Shown here: positions 41,441 through 49,817 of the stretch, one piece after another
Layout: every line of letters starts with the position of its first letter
Position numbering within the stretch: the stretch's first letter is position 1
Assembly (NCBI GenBank): GCA_964522515.1
Contig: CAZFWC010000001.1
Span: 1 to 64,000 of the forward strand
DNA: 64,000 nt
Direction: 5' to 3'
DNA from: CAYNCE01 sp964522515
GTDB taxonomy: Bacteria > Patescibacteriota > Patescibacteriia > UBA2196
Notes under the pieces: generated by a model
The model's database searches: none
Told to the model about the DNA's origin: nothing
Seen by the model: the letters and a program-made list of their open reading frames with translations, nothing else
Made by a program: the position numbers and the translations under genes

Positions 41441-41474
41441 TCACCACTACTCACAAAAATGAGTAGCAGGTGAA
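41441..41474. repeat. Inverted repeat upstream of the barrel-like gene
   Basis: TCACCACTACTCA and TGAGTAGCAGGTGA pair with one bulge around CAAAAA. No T-run follows on either side, so it may be an operator or leader hairpin rather than a terminator. Confidence 0.55.
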
Positions 41475-41485
41475 AAAATAAACAC

Positions 41486-41543
41486 TAGAGCCTGTCCGCC
41501 GTAGTCCAGTAGTGTTTGTTAAGGGCGAAGGCGGGTTAGGCGA
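41486..41543 (-). repeat. Family 1 repeat (partial) abutting a stop codon
   Basis: On the minus strand it starts TCGCCTAACCCGCCTTCGCC immediately after the stop at 41544 and continues through ACTGGACTACGGCGGACAGG. Confidence 0.85.
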
Positions 41544-43007
41544 TTAATAATAACTTTTTCCTGTTTCAAAAGTATTAAGTTCTGCTTCAGAAATTGTTAA
41601 AACATCTTCCCAAGCATTTTGATAACGCTCAAAAGCTGATTCAGTTGCAATCCATCTTTTTTCATTATTCCAAATCCAATAAACTTTATTTGAATCATTA
41701 GTTTTTAACATTGTTCCATCAGGATATTTTGACCAAGCGTAAAATTTTTCGTCAGTCGTTTCATATTGATTAACTTCTTCCCAAGAAACAGAAATAATTG
41801 GATGACTTTGATATCTTGCTAAAGCTTGCATATCAGAAATATGCATTTTTTGATTTTGAGAAATTACAAAAACTTTATTATCAGGCGCTTGTAAAAGCTT
41901 ACCTTCTTTGTAATATTTAATATTATAACCAGCAATTTTTCCTGTCAAGTTGCCTTTTTTTTCAAACAAAGGTTGATTTTTGTAAGCTAAATAATTTTGA
42001 TTTACGAAATAAGGATTCATTGCCCACTGGTGAAGAATAAATTCATCAATTCTACCAATTGAGAAAAATTTTCCATCTTCATTGTAGTCATTTCCAATTC
42101 TAAAACTTGAACAACCAGTTGCGTTATCATAATTATTTGTGTCAACGCGTTTTCCATCAATAAATAAATTCACTTCTCCATTAAATTTACCTTCCCAAGT
42201 TAAAGTAAGAAAATGCCATTCATTAGTTCCCCAATTTTTATTATCTAAAATATATTCAACAGATGGTAAATTTTCTAAATCATTTCCACCAGCCCAACCA
42301 ATAATTTTTTTATTAAAATCATCATTTGAATCGCCAACTTCATAAGCTAATTTGTAACGATTATCATTTGTTTGCCAAATCACAGAACTTTTATCAAATT
42401 TATCAAAAGCAATCCAAGCAGTTACTGACCCAAAACCAGAATTAAAAGTTTTGTCGCAAGTGTACTGCAAATAACTTTTAGCTGAATTAATTTTTAAAGC
42501 ATTATTTACAAAACCTTTTTGGTTAAAATCCAAAGCCCAAGCGTCTTTTATTTTGCTTGGATTTAAACCATTAATATTTTTCCAATAATTATCAAAAAGC
42601 AAAGCAAAATAATTTTGATAAACAGTTAGTTGTGGTTTTGTTCCAGTTGTTTTAAAACTACCAGATTTTTCCAAGCGCTGATCATTTAAATCAAGAGCAA
42701 CGATTGTATAATAATAAGTTGTGTTAGAATCTAAAACTTTTAAAGTTGCAGAATGATTTTTTGTGGACGCGCTTGTTTCAACTAAAGTTCCGTTATTGTG
42801 CGTGTCAAGTCCGTAATAAATTTTAGTTGGCGCGCTTAATCTAGTTTGCCAAGTAATTTTAGCTCCTTGATTGTATTCTTTAATTTCAATATTATCAATT
42901 CGTTGATAATTTGAAGCTTCAGCTTGTCCAATTTTTATTGGAGTAAAAGCAAATCCTACTGCTAGAATTAAAATTACGATTGTGAATTTTGTATTAAAAT
43001 TTTTCAT
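41544..43007 (-). CDS. Secreted fibronectin-III plus LamG-like protein
   Basis: A 487 aa exported protein. Signal peptide (IVILILAVGFAFTPI), then a fibronectin-type-III-like domain (WQTRLSAPTKIYYGLD; NTTYYYTIVALD) to about residue 120, a LamG/concanavalin-like domain (GSVTAWIAFDKFD; GEVNLFIDGKRVD; IGRIDEFILHQWAMN) to about 340, and a C-terminal region with Trp-rich strands. It is probably a surface adhesin or glycan-binding protein, and follows the Wzz-like gene in the same direction. Confidence 0.75.
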   Translation of the reverse strand: MKNFNTKFTIVILILAVGFAFTPIKIGQAEASNYQRIDNIEIKEYNQGAKITWQTRLSAPTKIYYGLDTHNNGTLVETSASTKNHSATLKVLDSNTTYYYTIVALDLNDQRLEKSGSFKTTGTKPQLTVYQNYFALLFDNYWKNINGLNPSKIKDAWALDFNQKGFVNNALKINSAKSYLQYTCDKTFNSGFGSVTAWIAFDKFDKSSVIWQTNDNRYKLAYEVGDSNDDFNKKIIGWAGGNDLENLPSVEYILDNKNWGTNEWHFLTLTWEGKFNGEVNLFIDGKRVDTNNYDNATGCSSFRIGNDYNEDGKFFSIGRIDEFILHQWAMNPYFVNQNYLAYKNQPLFEKKGNLTGKIAGYNIKYYKEGKLLQAPDNKVFVISQNQKMHISDMQALARYQSHPIISVSWEEVNQYETTDEKFYAWSKYPDGTMLKTNDSNKVYWIWNNEKRWIATESAFERYQNAWEDVLTISEAELNTFETGKSYY

Positions 43008-43026
43008 AAATTTTTTATTATTTTTT

Positions 43027-43087
43027 TTACCCCTGTGAAATAATTCCGAGAATTCGGGATTCCAGCTTTGCTGGATTTAACAGGGTA
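43027..43087. repeat. Compound palindrome between the LamG and Wzz-like genes
   Basis: Outer arms TTTACCCCTGTGAAAT and ATTTAACAGGGTAAA pair imperfectly, with two inner hairpins CCGAGAATTCGG and CCAGCTTTGCTGG. A shorter ACCCTGTTAATTTAGGGT is at 58499-58515. Confidence 0.7.
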
Positions 43088-43089
43088 AA

Positions 43090-43728
43090 TTAATTATTAA
43101 AATTATTATAAATATTATTTTCTAATTTTTTATTTATTTTATAAAATATATTAGCTAAACTTAAAATTAATCCAATCACTAAACCAAAAAATATATTTAA
43201 AATAATATTCGGACGCGCGGGATAATTTGAAGTTAAAGGTTCATTTACAATTTTAATAACAACGCTTGAACCACTTCCGTGATATTCATTTGAATCATTT
43301 ATTAAAATAAAAGCTACTGCATTTGCAATTTTGTTTGATTGAATTTTATTTTTATCAAAAACATCAACTCTTAAAATGCTACTTTCTTGTAAAAGATTTG
43401 CGCTAATTTTTTTGTTCCAAACTGTTCTTAAATCTTTTTCATTTTTTGGCAGTTTGTTTTTATCAATATTAAAATTAGTATTTAAAACTTTACTTAAAAA
43501 TGATTTTGTTTTAATCACAGATATTAAAGTTTGGGCTAATTTTTCAGAAGCGCGAGCAGATTGATACGAATCCATATTAGCAGATTGCTTTTGAATAATC
43601 AATAAATCAACGCGAGTTCTGTATTCTAGAGGTTTAATTAATGACAAAATTAATGACAAAACAACCATTATTAATGTTGTAACTATAATTGTTTGCCAGT
43701 GATTTTTTATTGTATTTAAGTAATTCAT
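43090..43728 (-). CDS. Wzz/YveK-like chain-length determinant protein
   Basis: A 212 aa protein with two transmembrane helices (about 14-34 and 175-197) flanking an extracytoplasmic helical domain, the Wzz topology. The loop starts YRTRVDLLIIQKQSANMDSY and the second helix is preceded by the Pro-rich NYPARPNIILN typical of the family. It controls glycan chain length or export. It is the first gene of the minus-strand surface cluster and has its own promoter. No kinase domain is attached. Confidence 0.85.
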   Translation of the reverse strand: MNYLNTIKNHWQTIIVTTLIMVVLSLILSLIKPLEYRTRVDLLIIQKQSANMDSYQSARASEKLAQTLISVIKTKSFLSKVLNTNFNIDKNKLPKNEKDLRTVWNKKISANLLQESSILRVDVFDKNKIQSNKIANAVAFILINDSNEYHGSGSSVVIKIVNEPLTSNYPARPNIILNIFFGLVIGLILSLANIFYKINKKLENNIYNNFNN

Positions 43729-43803
43729 AAAGAGTATTTAACTAAAATTAGCCAAAAATTGTGGAATTAATTATGTTTTCCACAGGTGATTTGTTAATTT
43801 AAT

Positions 43804-43832
43804 ATATTATCATATTATTAAAAAAATGTCAA
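43804..43832 (-). promoter_or_regulatory. Promoter of the surface-polysaccharide cluster
   Basis: Minus-strand TTGACA (43827-43832), 17 bases, TAATAT (43804-43809). A GGCTAATTTTAG motif similar to that near other promoters lies downstream in the leader (about 43742-43755). Confidence 0.75.
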
Positions 43833-43895
43833 GAAAATAAAAAATCCATACAATGAAATATAGACTTTTTATAAAATTTTTTAGAATGGCAATAT

Positions 43896-44702
43896 TTACT
43901 TTGTCAAAATTTCACTTCCTTTTTCAGTTACTAAAATTGTGTGTTCAAAATGCGCAGCTAAGGAATTGTCTTCGGTTTTAAACGCGTTAGTTTTTTTATC
44001 AACAACAACATCTGGATTCCCAGCTGTAACCATTGGCTCAATTGCTAAAGTCATTCCTGATTTTAAAATCGGACCAGTTCCTTTTTTCCCAAAATTTGGA
44101 ATTTGTGGAGGCTCGTGCAATTTTTTTCCAACCCCGTGCCCAACTAATTCATAAACCACGCTAAATTTATTTTTTTCAACAAATCTTTGAATTTCATAAG
44201 AAATATTACCTAAATAAATTCCTGGTTTTATTTTTTTAATTGCTAAATCCAAAGATTTTTTAGTTACACTCAGAAGTTTTTTTGTTGAATGAGAAATTTT
44301 TCCAATTGAAACTGTTTTTGCCATATCTGTAATCATTCCATTCCCTCCTTCGCCAAGCCTGCCTGACGGCAAGGCAGGGCTACAGCGGGCAGGTTTTGCA
44401 GGATATCTTAATCCAATATCAATACTTAAAATATCTCCATCTTGTAAAATGCGATTTGGAATTGCTGGCGCGTGCACAACTTCATTATTAATACAAGTAC
44501 AAATCGCTGTTGGAAATCCTTGATAACCTTTAAATATTGGCCAACCATTTATTTTTTTTATTTCTTTTTCCGCTAATTCATTTAGTTCTTTTGTGCCAAC
44601 ACCAATATCAGCTTTTTTAATAAGCAAATTTAAAATTCGCGCTAAATGTTTTCCGCATTCTCGCATTATTTCAATTTCTTTTGGGGTTTTTATGATAATC
44701 AT
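43896..44702 (-). CDS. map: Methionine aminopeptidase type I with repeat insertion
   Basis: Removes the initiator Met from new proteins. The metal ligands are in SIDIGLRY, ITDMAKT, VGHGVGKKLHEPP, MTLAIEPM and HFEHTILVTEKG. Between the first two aspartates, normally 11 residues apart, there are 31. The extra ~20 residues (PAKPARCSPALPSGRLGEGG) are an in-frame family 1 repeat in the hairpin next to the active site. The remaining enzyme is intact, so it is likely still active. It follows the adk gene in the same direction but beyond other elements. Confidence 0.93.
   Translation of the reverse strand: MIIIKTPKEIEIMRECGKHLARILNLLIKKADIGVGTKELNELAEKEIKKINGWPIFKGYQGFPTAICTCINNEVVHAPAIPNRILQDGDILSIDIGLRYPAKPARCSPALPSGRLGEGGNGMITDMAKTVSIGKISHSTKKLLSVTKKSLDLAIKKIKPGIYLGNISYEIQRFVEKNKFSVVYELVGHGVGKKLHEPPQIPNFGKKGTGPILKSGMTLAIEPMVTAGNPDVVVDKKTNAFKTEDNSLAAHFEHTILVTEKGSEILTK
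44343..44393 (-). repeat. Family 1 repeat in frame in map
   Basis: CCCTCCTTCGCCAAGCC, the inner module TGCCTGACGGCAAGGCAGG, then GCTACAGCGGGCAGG. It is translated within the catalytic domain. Confidence 0.9.
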
Positions 44703-44712
44703 TTTTTTCTTA

Positions 44713-44770
44713 ATGTCATCCCGAGTTTTGATAGAATTTTTTAGGATTGGGTCAAGGCGATGGGATCCCG
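44713..44770. repeat. Family 2 long-form repeat upstream of map
   Basis: AATGTCATCCCGAGTTTTGATAG, TTTTTTAGGATTGGGTCAAGG, GATGGGATCCCG. It closely matches 30728-30785. The rest of 44771-44937 is A+T-rich with a TTGACT at 44872-44877 that may be the -35 of the next gene. Confidence 0.7.
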
Positions 44771-44952
44771 TTTTTATACAAATAATTCTAATTTAAACCA
44801 ACACTGCGAATTTTTAATTATTTATTTTTATCTAATATTAATTTAAAAAATAGTTTTCCACAGTTTCGGGCTTGACTTCTTCTTCTTTTGCTAGACTTAA
44901 AATTGATTAAAATAATTCACAATTAAATTTAATTTAAATGGAGGAAGTTAAG

Positions 44953-45183
44953 ATGAAAAAAGGATGTTTAATTATTTTGATTATATTTATAATCAATCTT
45001 ACAATTGGTGGTTTTGCCACAGAATATATAGTTGAATTTTGGGGATCTGTTGTTAAAGAACAACCAGTTGATGTTCCTTTTGCTCCGTGCGTTGTAGCAG
45101 GATTATTTTTAGGAGAAGCAACTATCCCGTTGGCAGCCTTAACTTGGATTTTATCGTTTGTTGTAGATCGCCCAACGAAATAG
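44953..45183 (+). CDS. Small hydrophobic protein, strong SD
   Basis: A 76 aa protein with two hydrophobic helices (about 4-20 and 44-66), probably membrane-inserted, and no recognised family. I start at MKKGCL (44953) because GGAGG is 9 bases upstream; the ATG 15 bases earlier overlaps that SD. It has a TTGACT upstream and a clear terminator, so it is another single-gene unit opposite to its neighbours. Confidence 0.65.
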   Translation: MKKGCLIILIIFIINLTIGGFATEYIVEFWGSVVKEQPVDVPFAPCVVAGLFLGEATIPLAALTWILSFVVDRPTK

Positions 45184-45210
45184 AAATAAATTTTACAACA
45201 TCAAATACTC

Positions 45211-45242
45211 AAAGTCCTCAATTTTTTAGGGGACTTTTTTAT
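45211..45242 (+). terminator. Terminator of the small hydrophobic protein gene
   Basis: AAAGTCC and GGACTTT pair around a 14-base loop, followed by TTTTTATTTT. Confidence 0.85.
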
Positions 45243-45257
45243 TTTCAAAAAATAATC

Positions 45258-45370
45258 AAGCACGCGAATTTCCAGAAGCGAAAAAGTAAATGATTTTACT
45301 TTTGAGACAGAATAAACCAGAATTTAAATTCGCGTCAATTTTAGGTAATTCTGGAAATTCGCGTTCTATT
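45258..45370. repeat. Family 3 inverted repeat, copy 3 (longest)
   Basis: AAGCACGCGAATTTCCAGAA, an extra AGTAAATGATTTTACTTTTG hairpin, AATAAACCAGAATTTAAATTCGCG, and the closing TAATTCTGGAAATTCGCGTT. It differs from the other copies by the inner insertion. Confidence 0.8.
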
Positions 45371-45386
45371 TTATTTACTTAATTTT

Positions 45387-46037
45387 TCAATTTTTTAATC
45401 CCAAGCTAGAAAATATATCTCTCTTAACCTTCTCAATACTTTGCTCACCATTTATTTCAATTAACAAATTTTTATCACGATAATATTCAACAACTTCTTC
45501 TGTTTCAGTGTGATAAATTTTTAATCGTTTGCGAATTGAATCTTCTGTGTCATCTTCACGAATTTCTAATTTTCCACCGCATTTATCACAAATATTTTCT
45601 GTTTTAGGAGGATTAAATTTAATGTGATAAATCTCACCACATTTAGTGCAAGTTCTGCGACCAGACAAACGATAAATTGCTTCATCATCTGAAATATTAA
45701 CTAAAATTACAGAAGAAATATTTGTGACTGTTTCAATAAATTTAGCTTGAATAATTATTCTAGGAAAACCATCAAAAATAAAACCATTTTTGCAGTCGTC
45801 TTTTTTTATTCTGTTTTTTGCTAATTTGTGCGCGATTGAATTTGGAACAAGCTGTCCTTTGTTCATAAATTCTTTTGCTTGTTTTCCAATCTCTGTTTTG
45901 TTTTCAATTTCATTTCGTAAAAGTTGACCAATTGAAATATTTGGAACAATTAATTTTTTAGATAAAAATTCAGCTTGTGTTCCTTTGCCAGATCCTTGTG
46001 GTCCAAGAATAATTATTTTATGGATTTTGTTTTTCAT
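45387..46037 (-). CDS. adk: Adenylate kinase (zinc-LID form)
   Basis: Interconverts AMP, ADP and ATP. P-loop GPQGSGKGTQ, FDGFPRIIIQA, LSGRRTC and the LID domain with four Cys (CTKCGEIYHIKF and CDKCGG), so a structural zinc is expected. I start at MKNKIHK (46037); the 26 codons upstream in frame run through the intergenic hairpin. Length about 216 aa is normal. It follows secY, the standard spc-operon neighbour, beyond a terminator-like hairpin. Confidence 0.95.
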   Translation of the reverse strand: MKNKIHKIIILGPQGSGKGTQAEFLSKKLIVPNISIGQLLRNEIENKTEIGKQAKEFMNKGQLVPNSIAHKLAKNRIKKDDCKNGFIFDGFPRIIIQAKFIETVTNISSVILVNISDDEAIYRLSGRRTCTKCGEIYHIKFNPPKTENICDKCGGKLEIREDDTEDSIRKRLKIYHTETEEVVEYYRDKNLLIEINGEQSIEKVKRDIFSSLGLKN

Positions 46038-46073
46038 ATAATTTATTTTAACATTTGCGTATTTAATTTGCAA

Positions 46074-46108
46074 TAAAAAAACAGGCAAAATCAAAATGCC
46101 TTTTTTTA
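46074..46108. terminator. Bidirectional terminator-like hairpin between secY and adk
   Basis: AGGCA and TGCCT around AAATCAAAA, with an A-run before and a T-run after, so it can work on both strands. It would separate the ribosomal operon from adk. Confidence 0.65.
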
Positions 46109-46141
46109 TTCGCATTATTAGTTTAAATTAGCACTATTCGC

Positions 46142-46202
46142 ATTTTACAGACCCTTCCGCCCCGACCCAATCCTAAAAACTCTGTCGGAATTCAGGATGA
46201 CA
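46142..46202 (-). repeat. Family 2-like repeat after secY
   Basis: GACCCTTCCGCCCCGACCCA, ATCCTAAAAACTC, GTCGGAATTCAGGATGAC. It is a divergent copy ending in the family hallmark. Confidence 0.6.
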
Positions 46203-46215
46203 AAATAAATAAAAA

Positions 46216-47502
46216 TCAAAGTCCCTCATAATCTCTCATCACTAGTTGCGAATCAATTTGTCTAACAGTTTCTAAAACAACAGAAACAACAATCAAAAGT
46301 GAAGCTCCAGAAATCGCGATACTTTTGATATCTGTGATTGGTCCAATTAATAATGGTAAAACCGCAATCAAACCAAGCGACAAAGCGCCAGCTAACATTA
46401 TTCTAATTGAAACCTTGCTTAAATAATCTGTTGTTTGTCTGCCTGGTCGAATTCCAGGAATAAATCCGCCTTGCTTTTGTAAATTTTCTGAAATTTGATT
46501 TGGATGAAAAATAACAGAAGTATAAAAATAAGTAAATCCAAAAACCAAAAAGAAATATAAAATTCCGTAAGCCCAACCACCTGGTTGTAAAATATGAGTT
46601 ACAAATTGCGAAGCGTTGCGGATAAATTCTGATTTAGCGTTTACAAAAAATTGCGCAATTAAAGTTGGGAACATCACAATTGCAATCGCAAAAATAATTG
46701 GAATCATTCCTGCTTGATTAACTTTTAAAGGCAAATGTGTATCAAAACCGCCGTACATTCTGTTTCCTCTAACTCTTTTTGCGTAAGAAATTGGAATATT
46801 TCTTTGTCCTTCAGTAATTATTACAACACCAGCAACTGTTAAAACAGCGATTATTAAAAACGCAATGTAGCCTGGAGCTTTGCTCGGGTTTGTTGAAATA
46901 TCAGTTAACATTCGCGGAACCGCAGTTGGAATTCCAGAAACAATTCCCGCAAAAATGATTAAAGAAATACCGTTGCCAATTTTCTTTTCAGAAATTAATT
47001 CACCAAGCCACATTAAAAATACTGTGCCAGCTGTTAAAATAATTATTGTTGATAAATATTGACCAGTGCCTAAATCTCCAATAATTCCGCCAGAGCTTTG
47101 CAGAATTTTTATCATACTGTAACCTTGAAGAATTGCTAAAGGAATTGTTAACATTCTTGTGTACTGATTAATTTTTTTCTGTCCGCTTTCACCTGATTTT
47201 GATAATTCTTCAAGAGCTGGAACAATCATTGTTAAAAGTTGAAAAATAATTGAAGCAGTAATATAAGGACCAATTCCTAAAGCAACAATTGAAAAATTAC
47301 TCATTCCTCCACCTGAGAAAACATTTAATAAACCTAATAATTCATTTCTGTTAAATAAATCTTTTAATGCTTCCAAATCAACTCCTGGCATTGGGATTTG
47401 CGCTGCGATTCTAAAAACAATAAGTAATCCTAAAACAAACAGAATTGATCTGCGCAAATCGTGGTCTTTCCAAATTTGATGAATTTTAGAAATGAATTTC
47501 AT
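46216..47502 (-). CDS. secY: Preprotein translocase subunit SecY
   Basis: The channel of the Sec translocon. Ten hydrophobic helices are visible. Recognisable parts are RIAAQIPMPGVDLEAL, FSGGGMSNFSIVALGIGPYI, the cytoplasmic loop RVRGNRMYGG, LPLKVNQAGMIPIIFA and the C-terminal RQIDSQLVMRDYEG. 428 aa is normal. It follows rplO by 3 bases as the last gene of the spc operon. Confidence 0.97.
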   Translation of the reverse strand: MKFISKIHQIWKDHDLRRSILFVLGLLIVFRIAAQIPMPGVDLEALKDLFNRNELLGLLNVFSGGGMSNFSIVALGIGPYITASIIFQLLTMIVPALEELSKSGESGQKKINQYTRMLTIPLAILQGYSMIKILQSSGGIIGDLGTGQYLSTIIILTAGTVFLMWLGELISEKKIGNGISLIIFAGIVSGIPTAVPRMLTDISTNPSKAPGYIAFLIIAVLTVAGVVIITEGQRNIPISYAKRVRGNRMYGGFDTHLPLKVNQAGMIPIIFAIAIVMFPTLIAQFFVNAKSEFIRNASQFVTHILQPGGWAYGILYFFLVFGFTYFYTSVIFHPNQISENLQKQGGFIPGIRPGRQTTDYLSKVSIRIMLAGALSLGLIAVLPLLIGPITDIKSIAISGASLLIVVSVVLETVRQIDSQLVMRDYEGL

Positions 47503-47505
47503 ATT

Positions 47506-47937
47506 TTACTTTATTTTTCCGCCAGCTTTTTCTATTTTTTCTTTTGCTGATTTTGAAAATTCACAATTTTCTATTTCTAATTTTATACTAATTTTTCCGT
47601 TACCCAAAATTTTAACTCCATTATTTATTTTATCAACTAATTTATTTTTTTTCAAAATTTCCGGGGTGATTTTGTCACCATCTTTAAATTTTTCATTTAA
47701 GATATCTAAATTTAAAATCTCTGGTTTTTTATTTCTTGATTTAAAACCTTTTAATTTGTGTGTGCTTTCAATTAATTGTCGCGCTCCTAATCTTTTCAAA
47801 CCTGAAACACCAGAACGAGCTTTTTGTCCTTTTTGTCCTTTTCCAGAATAAGTTCCGCGTTTTCCACCGCGACCAATTGTTTTGCGCGATTTTGTGCTAC
47901 CTTTGGCTGGTTTAATTGTGTGTAAAGATAAAGTCAT
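47506..47937 (-). CDS. rplO: Ribosomal protein L15
   Basis: 50S protein. N-terminal LHTIKPAKGSTKSRKTIGRG with the Gly-rich GKRGTYSGKGQKGQKARSG, then the globular C-terminal part. 143 aa. It follows rpsE directly with no rpmD (L30) between, as in CPR genomes generally. Confidence 0.95.
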   Translation of the reverse strand: MTLSLHTIKPAKGSTKSRKTIGRGGKRGTYSGKGQKGQKARSGVSGLKRLGARQLIESTHKLKGFKSRNKKPEILNLDILNEKFKDGDKITPEILKKNKLVDKINNGVKILGNGKISIKLEIENCEFSKSAKEKIEKAGGKIK

Positions 47938-47940
47938 AAA

Positions 47941-48009
47941 ATTTTGTAATCTGTAATCCGTAATTTGTAACTTGTAAATTTATTTTAAATAATTACAAAT
48001 TACAAGTTA
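47941..48009. repeat. Inverted short-unit repeat between rpsE and rplO
   Basis: TGTAATCTGTAATCCGTAATTTGTAACTTG and ATTACAAATTACAAGTTAC are complementary. Related units flank rpsS (54772-54855) and are translated in other genes. Confidence 0.7.
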
Positions 48010-48486
48010 CTTTTTTTCTTTTGGTTTTTTCAAATTTTTTAACGCTTGATAAGTGCAAGCAACATTATTAATTTTATTTTTACTTCCCATCATTTTGCCA
48101 ACAACATTTTCAATTCCAGCTAAATCCAAAACAACACGAATTGCTCCGCCAGCTTTTAACCCTGTTCCTTTTGGCGCTGGTTTTAACATTACGCAAGCTG
48201 CGTTAAATTTTTCTCTAATTTCGTGAGTGATTGTTCCATTAACAATTTGAATTTCAAACATTATTTTTTTAGCTTGTTCAACTGCTTTTGAAACTGCAAT
48301 TGTAACATCTTTTCCTTTTGCAATTCCGTAGCCAATTTTGCCTTTTTTATTTCCAAGCACAACTAAAGCGCGGAAGTTTAATCTTTTTCCTCCACGGGTA
48401 ACACGAGTTACACGCGCTAAATCAACCAACTTTTGTTCAAATTCTGGTTTTTCTCGTTTAAATTCTTTTTTATTATTTTTTCTCAT
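48007..48486 (-). CDS. rpsE: Ribosomal protein S5
   Basis: 30S protein needed for decoding accuracy. It has the S5 RNA-binding signature RVTRGGKRLNFRALVVLGN and GKIGYGIAKGKDVTIAVSKA, and the C-terminal GTGLKAGGAIRVVLDLAGI. 159 aa. It begins 10 bases after a family 1 cassette. Confidence 0.96.
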   Translation of the reverse strand: MRKNNKKEFKREKPEFEQKLVDLARVTRVTRGGKRLNFRALVVLGNKKGKIGYGIAKGKDVTIAVSKAVEQAKKIMFEIQIVNGTITHEIREKFNAACVMLKPAPKGTGLKAGGAIRVVLDLAGIENVVGKMMGSKNKINNVACTYQALKNLKKPKEKK

Positions 48487-48496
48487 AATTTATTTC

Positions 48497-48630
48497 TCCG
48501 CCTTCGCTTCTAAAAAATCCTACTGGACTACGGCGGATAAACTCTTGTGTTTAAAATTTAAAAAACATAGGAGCCTGTCCGCCGTAGCTAGAGTTTTTTT
48601 AGGATTGAAGGCGGAGGAGGATTAGGCGCA
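48497..48630 (-). repeat. Family 1 intercistronic cassette (rplR to rpsE)
   Basis: On the minus strand it starts one base after the rplR stop, with GCGCCTAATCCTCCTCCGCC, and ends GAAGCGAAGGCGGAGAAA 10 bases before the rpsE ATG. Confidence 0.9.
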
Positions 48631-48631
48631 A

Positions 48632-49063
48632 TTAAAATTTAAAACCTGCTTTACGAGCACCTTCTGCTACTGCTTTAACTCGTCCGTGATATTTATATTT
48701 TGATTTATCAAAAACACAAGTTTTTATTTTTTTTGCAATTGCTTTTTTTGCTAAAAGTTTTCCAACTTCAAAAGATATTAATATTTTATTAGTTAGTTTA
48801 TTATTATTTTTTTTATTTTCAACTCCTTCCTTTCCCTGCCCGTCAGGCAGACGGGTTAATTTCTCAATTTCTTTTTTATTTATTTCTTTATCACTTGCGC
48901 TAACTAATGTTTTGCCTTTTTCATCATCAATTAATTGCGCTGAAATATTTTTTAAACTTCTAAATACGCTTAATCTTGGTTTTGTTGCTGTACCAAAAAT
49001 TTGAGCTCTTACACGGGCTTTTCTTCTTTGCTGTTTTTTATTTTTTATTTTTTGTGGATTCAT
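48632..49063 (-). CDS. rplR: Ribosomal protein L18 with repeat insertion
   Basis: Binds 5S rRNA. Core signatures are RVRAQIFGTATKPRLSVFRS, ISAQLIDDEKGKTLVSASD and the C-terminal YHGRVKAVAEGARKAGFKF. Usual length is about 115-120 aa; here it is 143. The extra segment around residues 69-90 includes LPDGQGKEG, read from a CCCGTCAGGCAGACGGG palindrome. The insertion lies in the loop between the second strand and the helix, away from the C-terminal motif. Confidence 0.95.
   Translation of the reverse strand: MNPQKIKNKKQQRRKARVRAQIFGTATKPRLSVFRSLKNISAQLIDDEKGKTLVSASDKEINKKEIEKLTRLPDGQGKEGVENKKNNNKLTNKILISFEVGKLLAKKAIAKKIKTCVFDKSKYKYHGRVKAVAEGARKAGFKF
48836..48856 (-). repeat. Family 1 inner module in frame in rplR
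   Basis: CCTG then CCCGTCAGGCAGACGGG, a perfect palindrome (5-base loop). Confidence 0.75.
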
Positions 49064-49066
49064 ATT

Positions 49067-49621
49067 TTAAGTTGTAGCTCCTTTCGCTTGCTTCCCTGCT
49101 TTTCTGCGAATTACTTCATCAACATATTTAATTCCTTTTCCTTTGTAAGGTTCTGGTTTTTTAATTTTTCTAATTTGCGCTGAAGTCTCCCCAACTAAAT
49201 ATTTATCAAAACCTTTAACAATAATTATATTTTTTTCAACAGAAATGTCAATATTTTCTGGAATTTTAAAATTAACTTGATGCGAAAAACCCACATTTAA
49301 AATTAATTCTTGTCCTTTAACCACAGCTTTGTAACCAACTCCGTTAATTTCTAATTTTTTTTCAAATCCTTCTGTCACACCAATAATCATATTATTAATT
49401 AATTGTCTAAAAGTTCCCCAAACAGATTTTTCTTTTTTTACTTCTTTATTTTTTACATCAACTGTTAATTCTTTTTTATCATCTGAAAAAATTAGTTTAA
49501 TTTCTGGAATTAATTTTTGTTTTAATTCTCCTTTTGGTCCTTTGACAACCACAAAATCAGCATCAATTTTTACATCAATTTTTTCTGGAATTAAAATTGG
49601 TTTTTTCCCGATTCTAGACAT
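49067..49621 (-). CDS. rplF: Ribosomal protein L6
   Basis: 50S protein near the factor-binding site. Starts MSRIGKKPILIPEKIDV, has VKGPKGELKQKL, the duplicated domains with INGVGYKAVVKG, and the C-terminal signature PEPYKGKGIKYVDEVIRRK. 184 aa is normal. It is 3 bases upstream of rplR. Confidence 0.96.
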   Translation of the reverse strand: MSRIGKKPILIPEKIDVKIDADFVVVKGPKGELKQKLIPEIKLIFSDDKKELTVDVKNKEVKKEKSVWGTFRQLINNMIIGVTEGFEKKLEINGVGYKAVVKGQELILNVGFSHQVNFKIPENIDISVEKNIIIVKGFDKYLVGETSAQIRKIKKPEPYKGKGIKYVDEVIRRKAGKQAKGATT

Positions 49622-49635
49622 AAATTTATAATTTA

Positions 49636-49816
49636 TCCGCCTTCGCCCCTAAAAAATCCTATTGGACTACGGCGGATACCTGTCTGCCGACAGGCAGGAA
49701 CTCTTGTGTTTAAAATTTAAAAAACACAGGAGCTTGCCTCCTCCTTCGCTAAAGCTACGGCGGGACAGGCGCCGTAGCAATTAAAGAGTTGCTAGGGAGC
49801 GAAGGAGGGGAAGCGA
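49636..49816 (-). repeat. Family 1 intercistronic cassette (rpsH to rplF)
   Basis: Minus strand: starts one base after the rpsH stop (TCGCTTCCCCTCCTTCGCTC), contains the CCTGTCTGCCGACAGGCAGG module and the CTCTTGTGTTT/AAACACAGGAG hairpin, and ends GCGAAGGCGGATAAA 14 bases before the rplF ATG. 181 bp. Confidence 0.92.
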
Positions 49817-49817
49817 T

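Noticed and set aside
45087..45293. Overlapping frame after the small hydrophobic protein gene
   Set aside because: It crosses the terminator and a family 3 repeat and lacks an SD.
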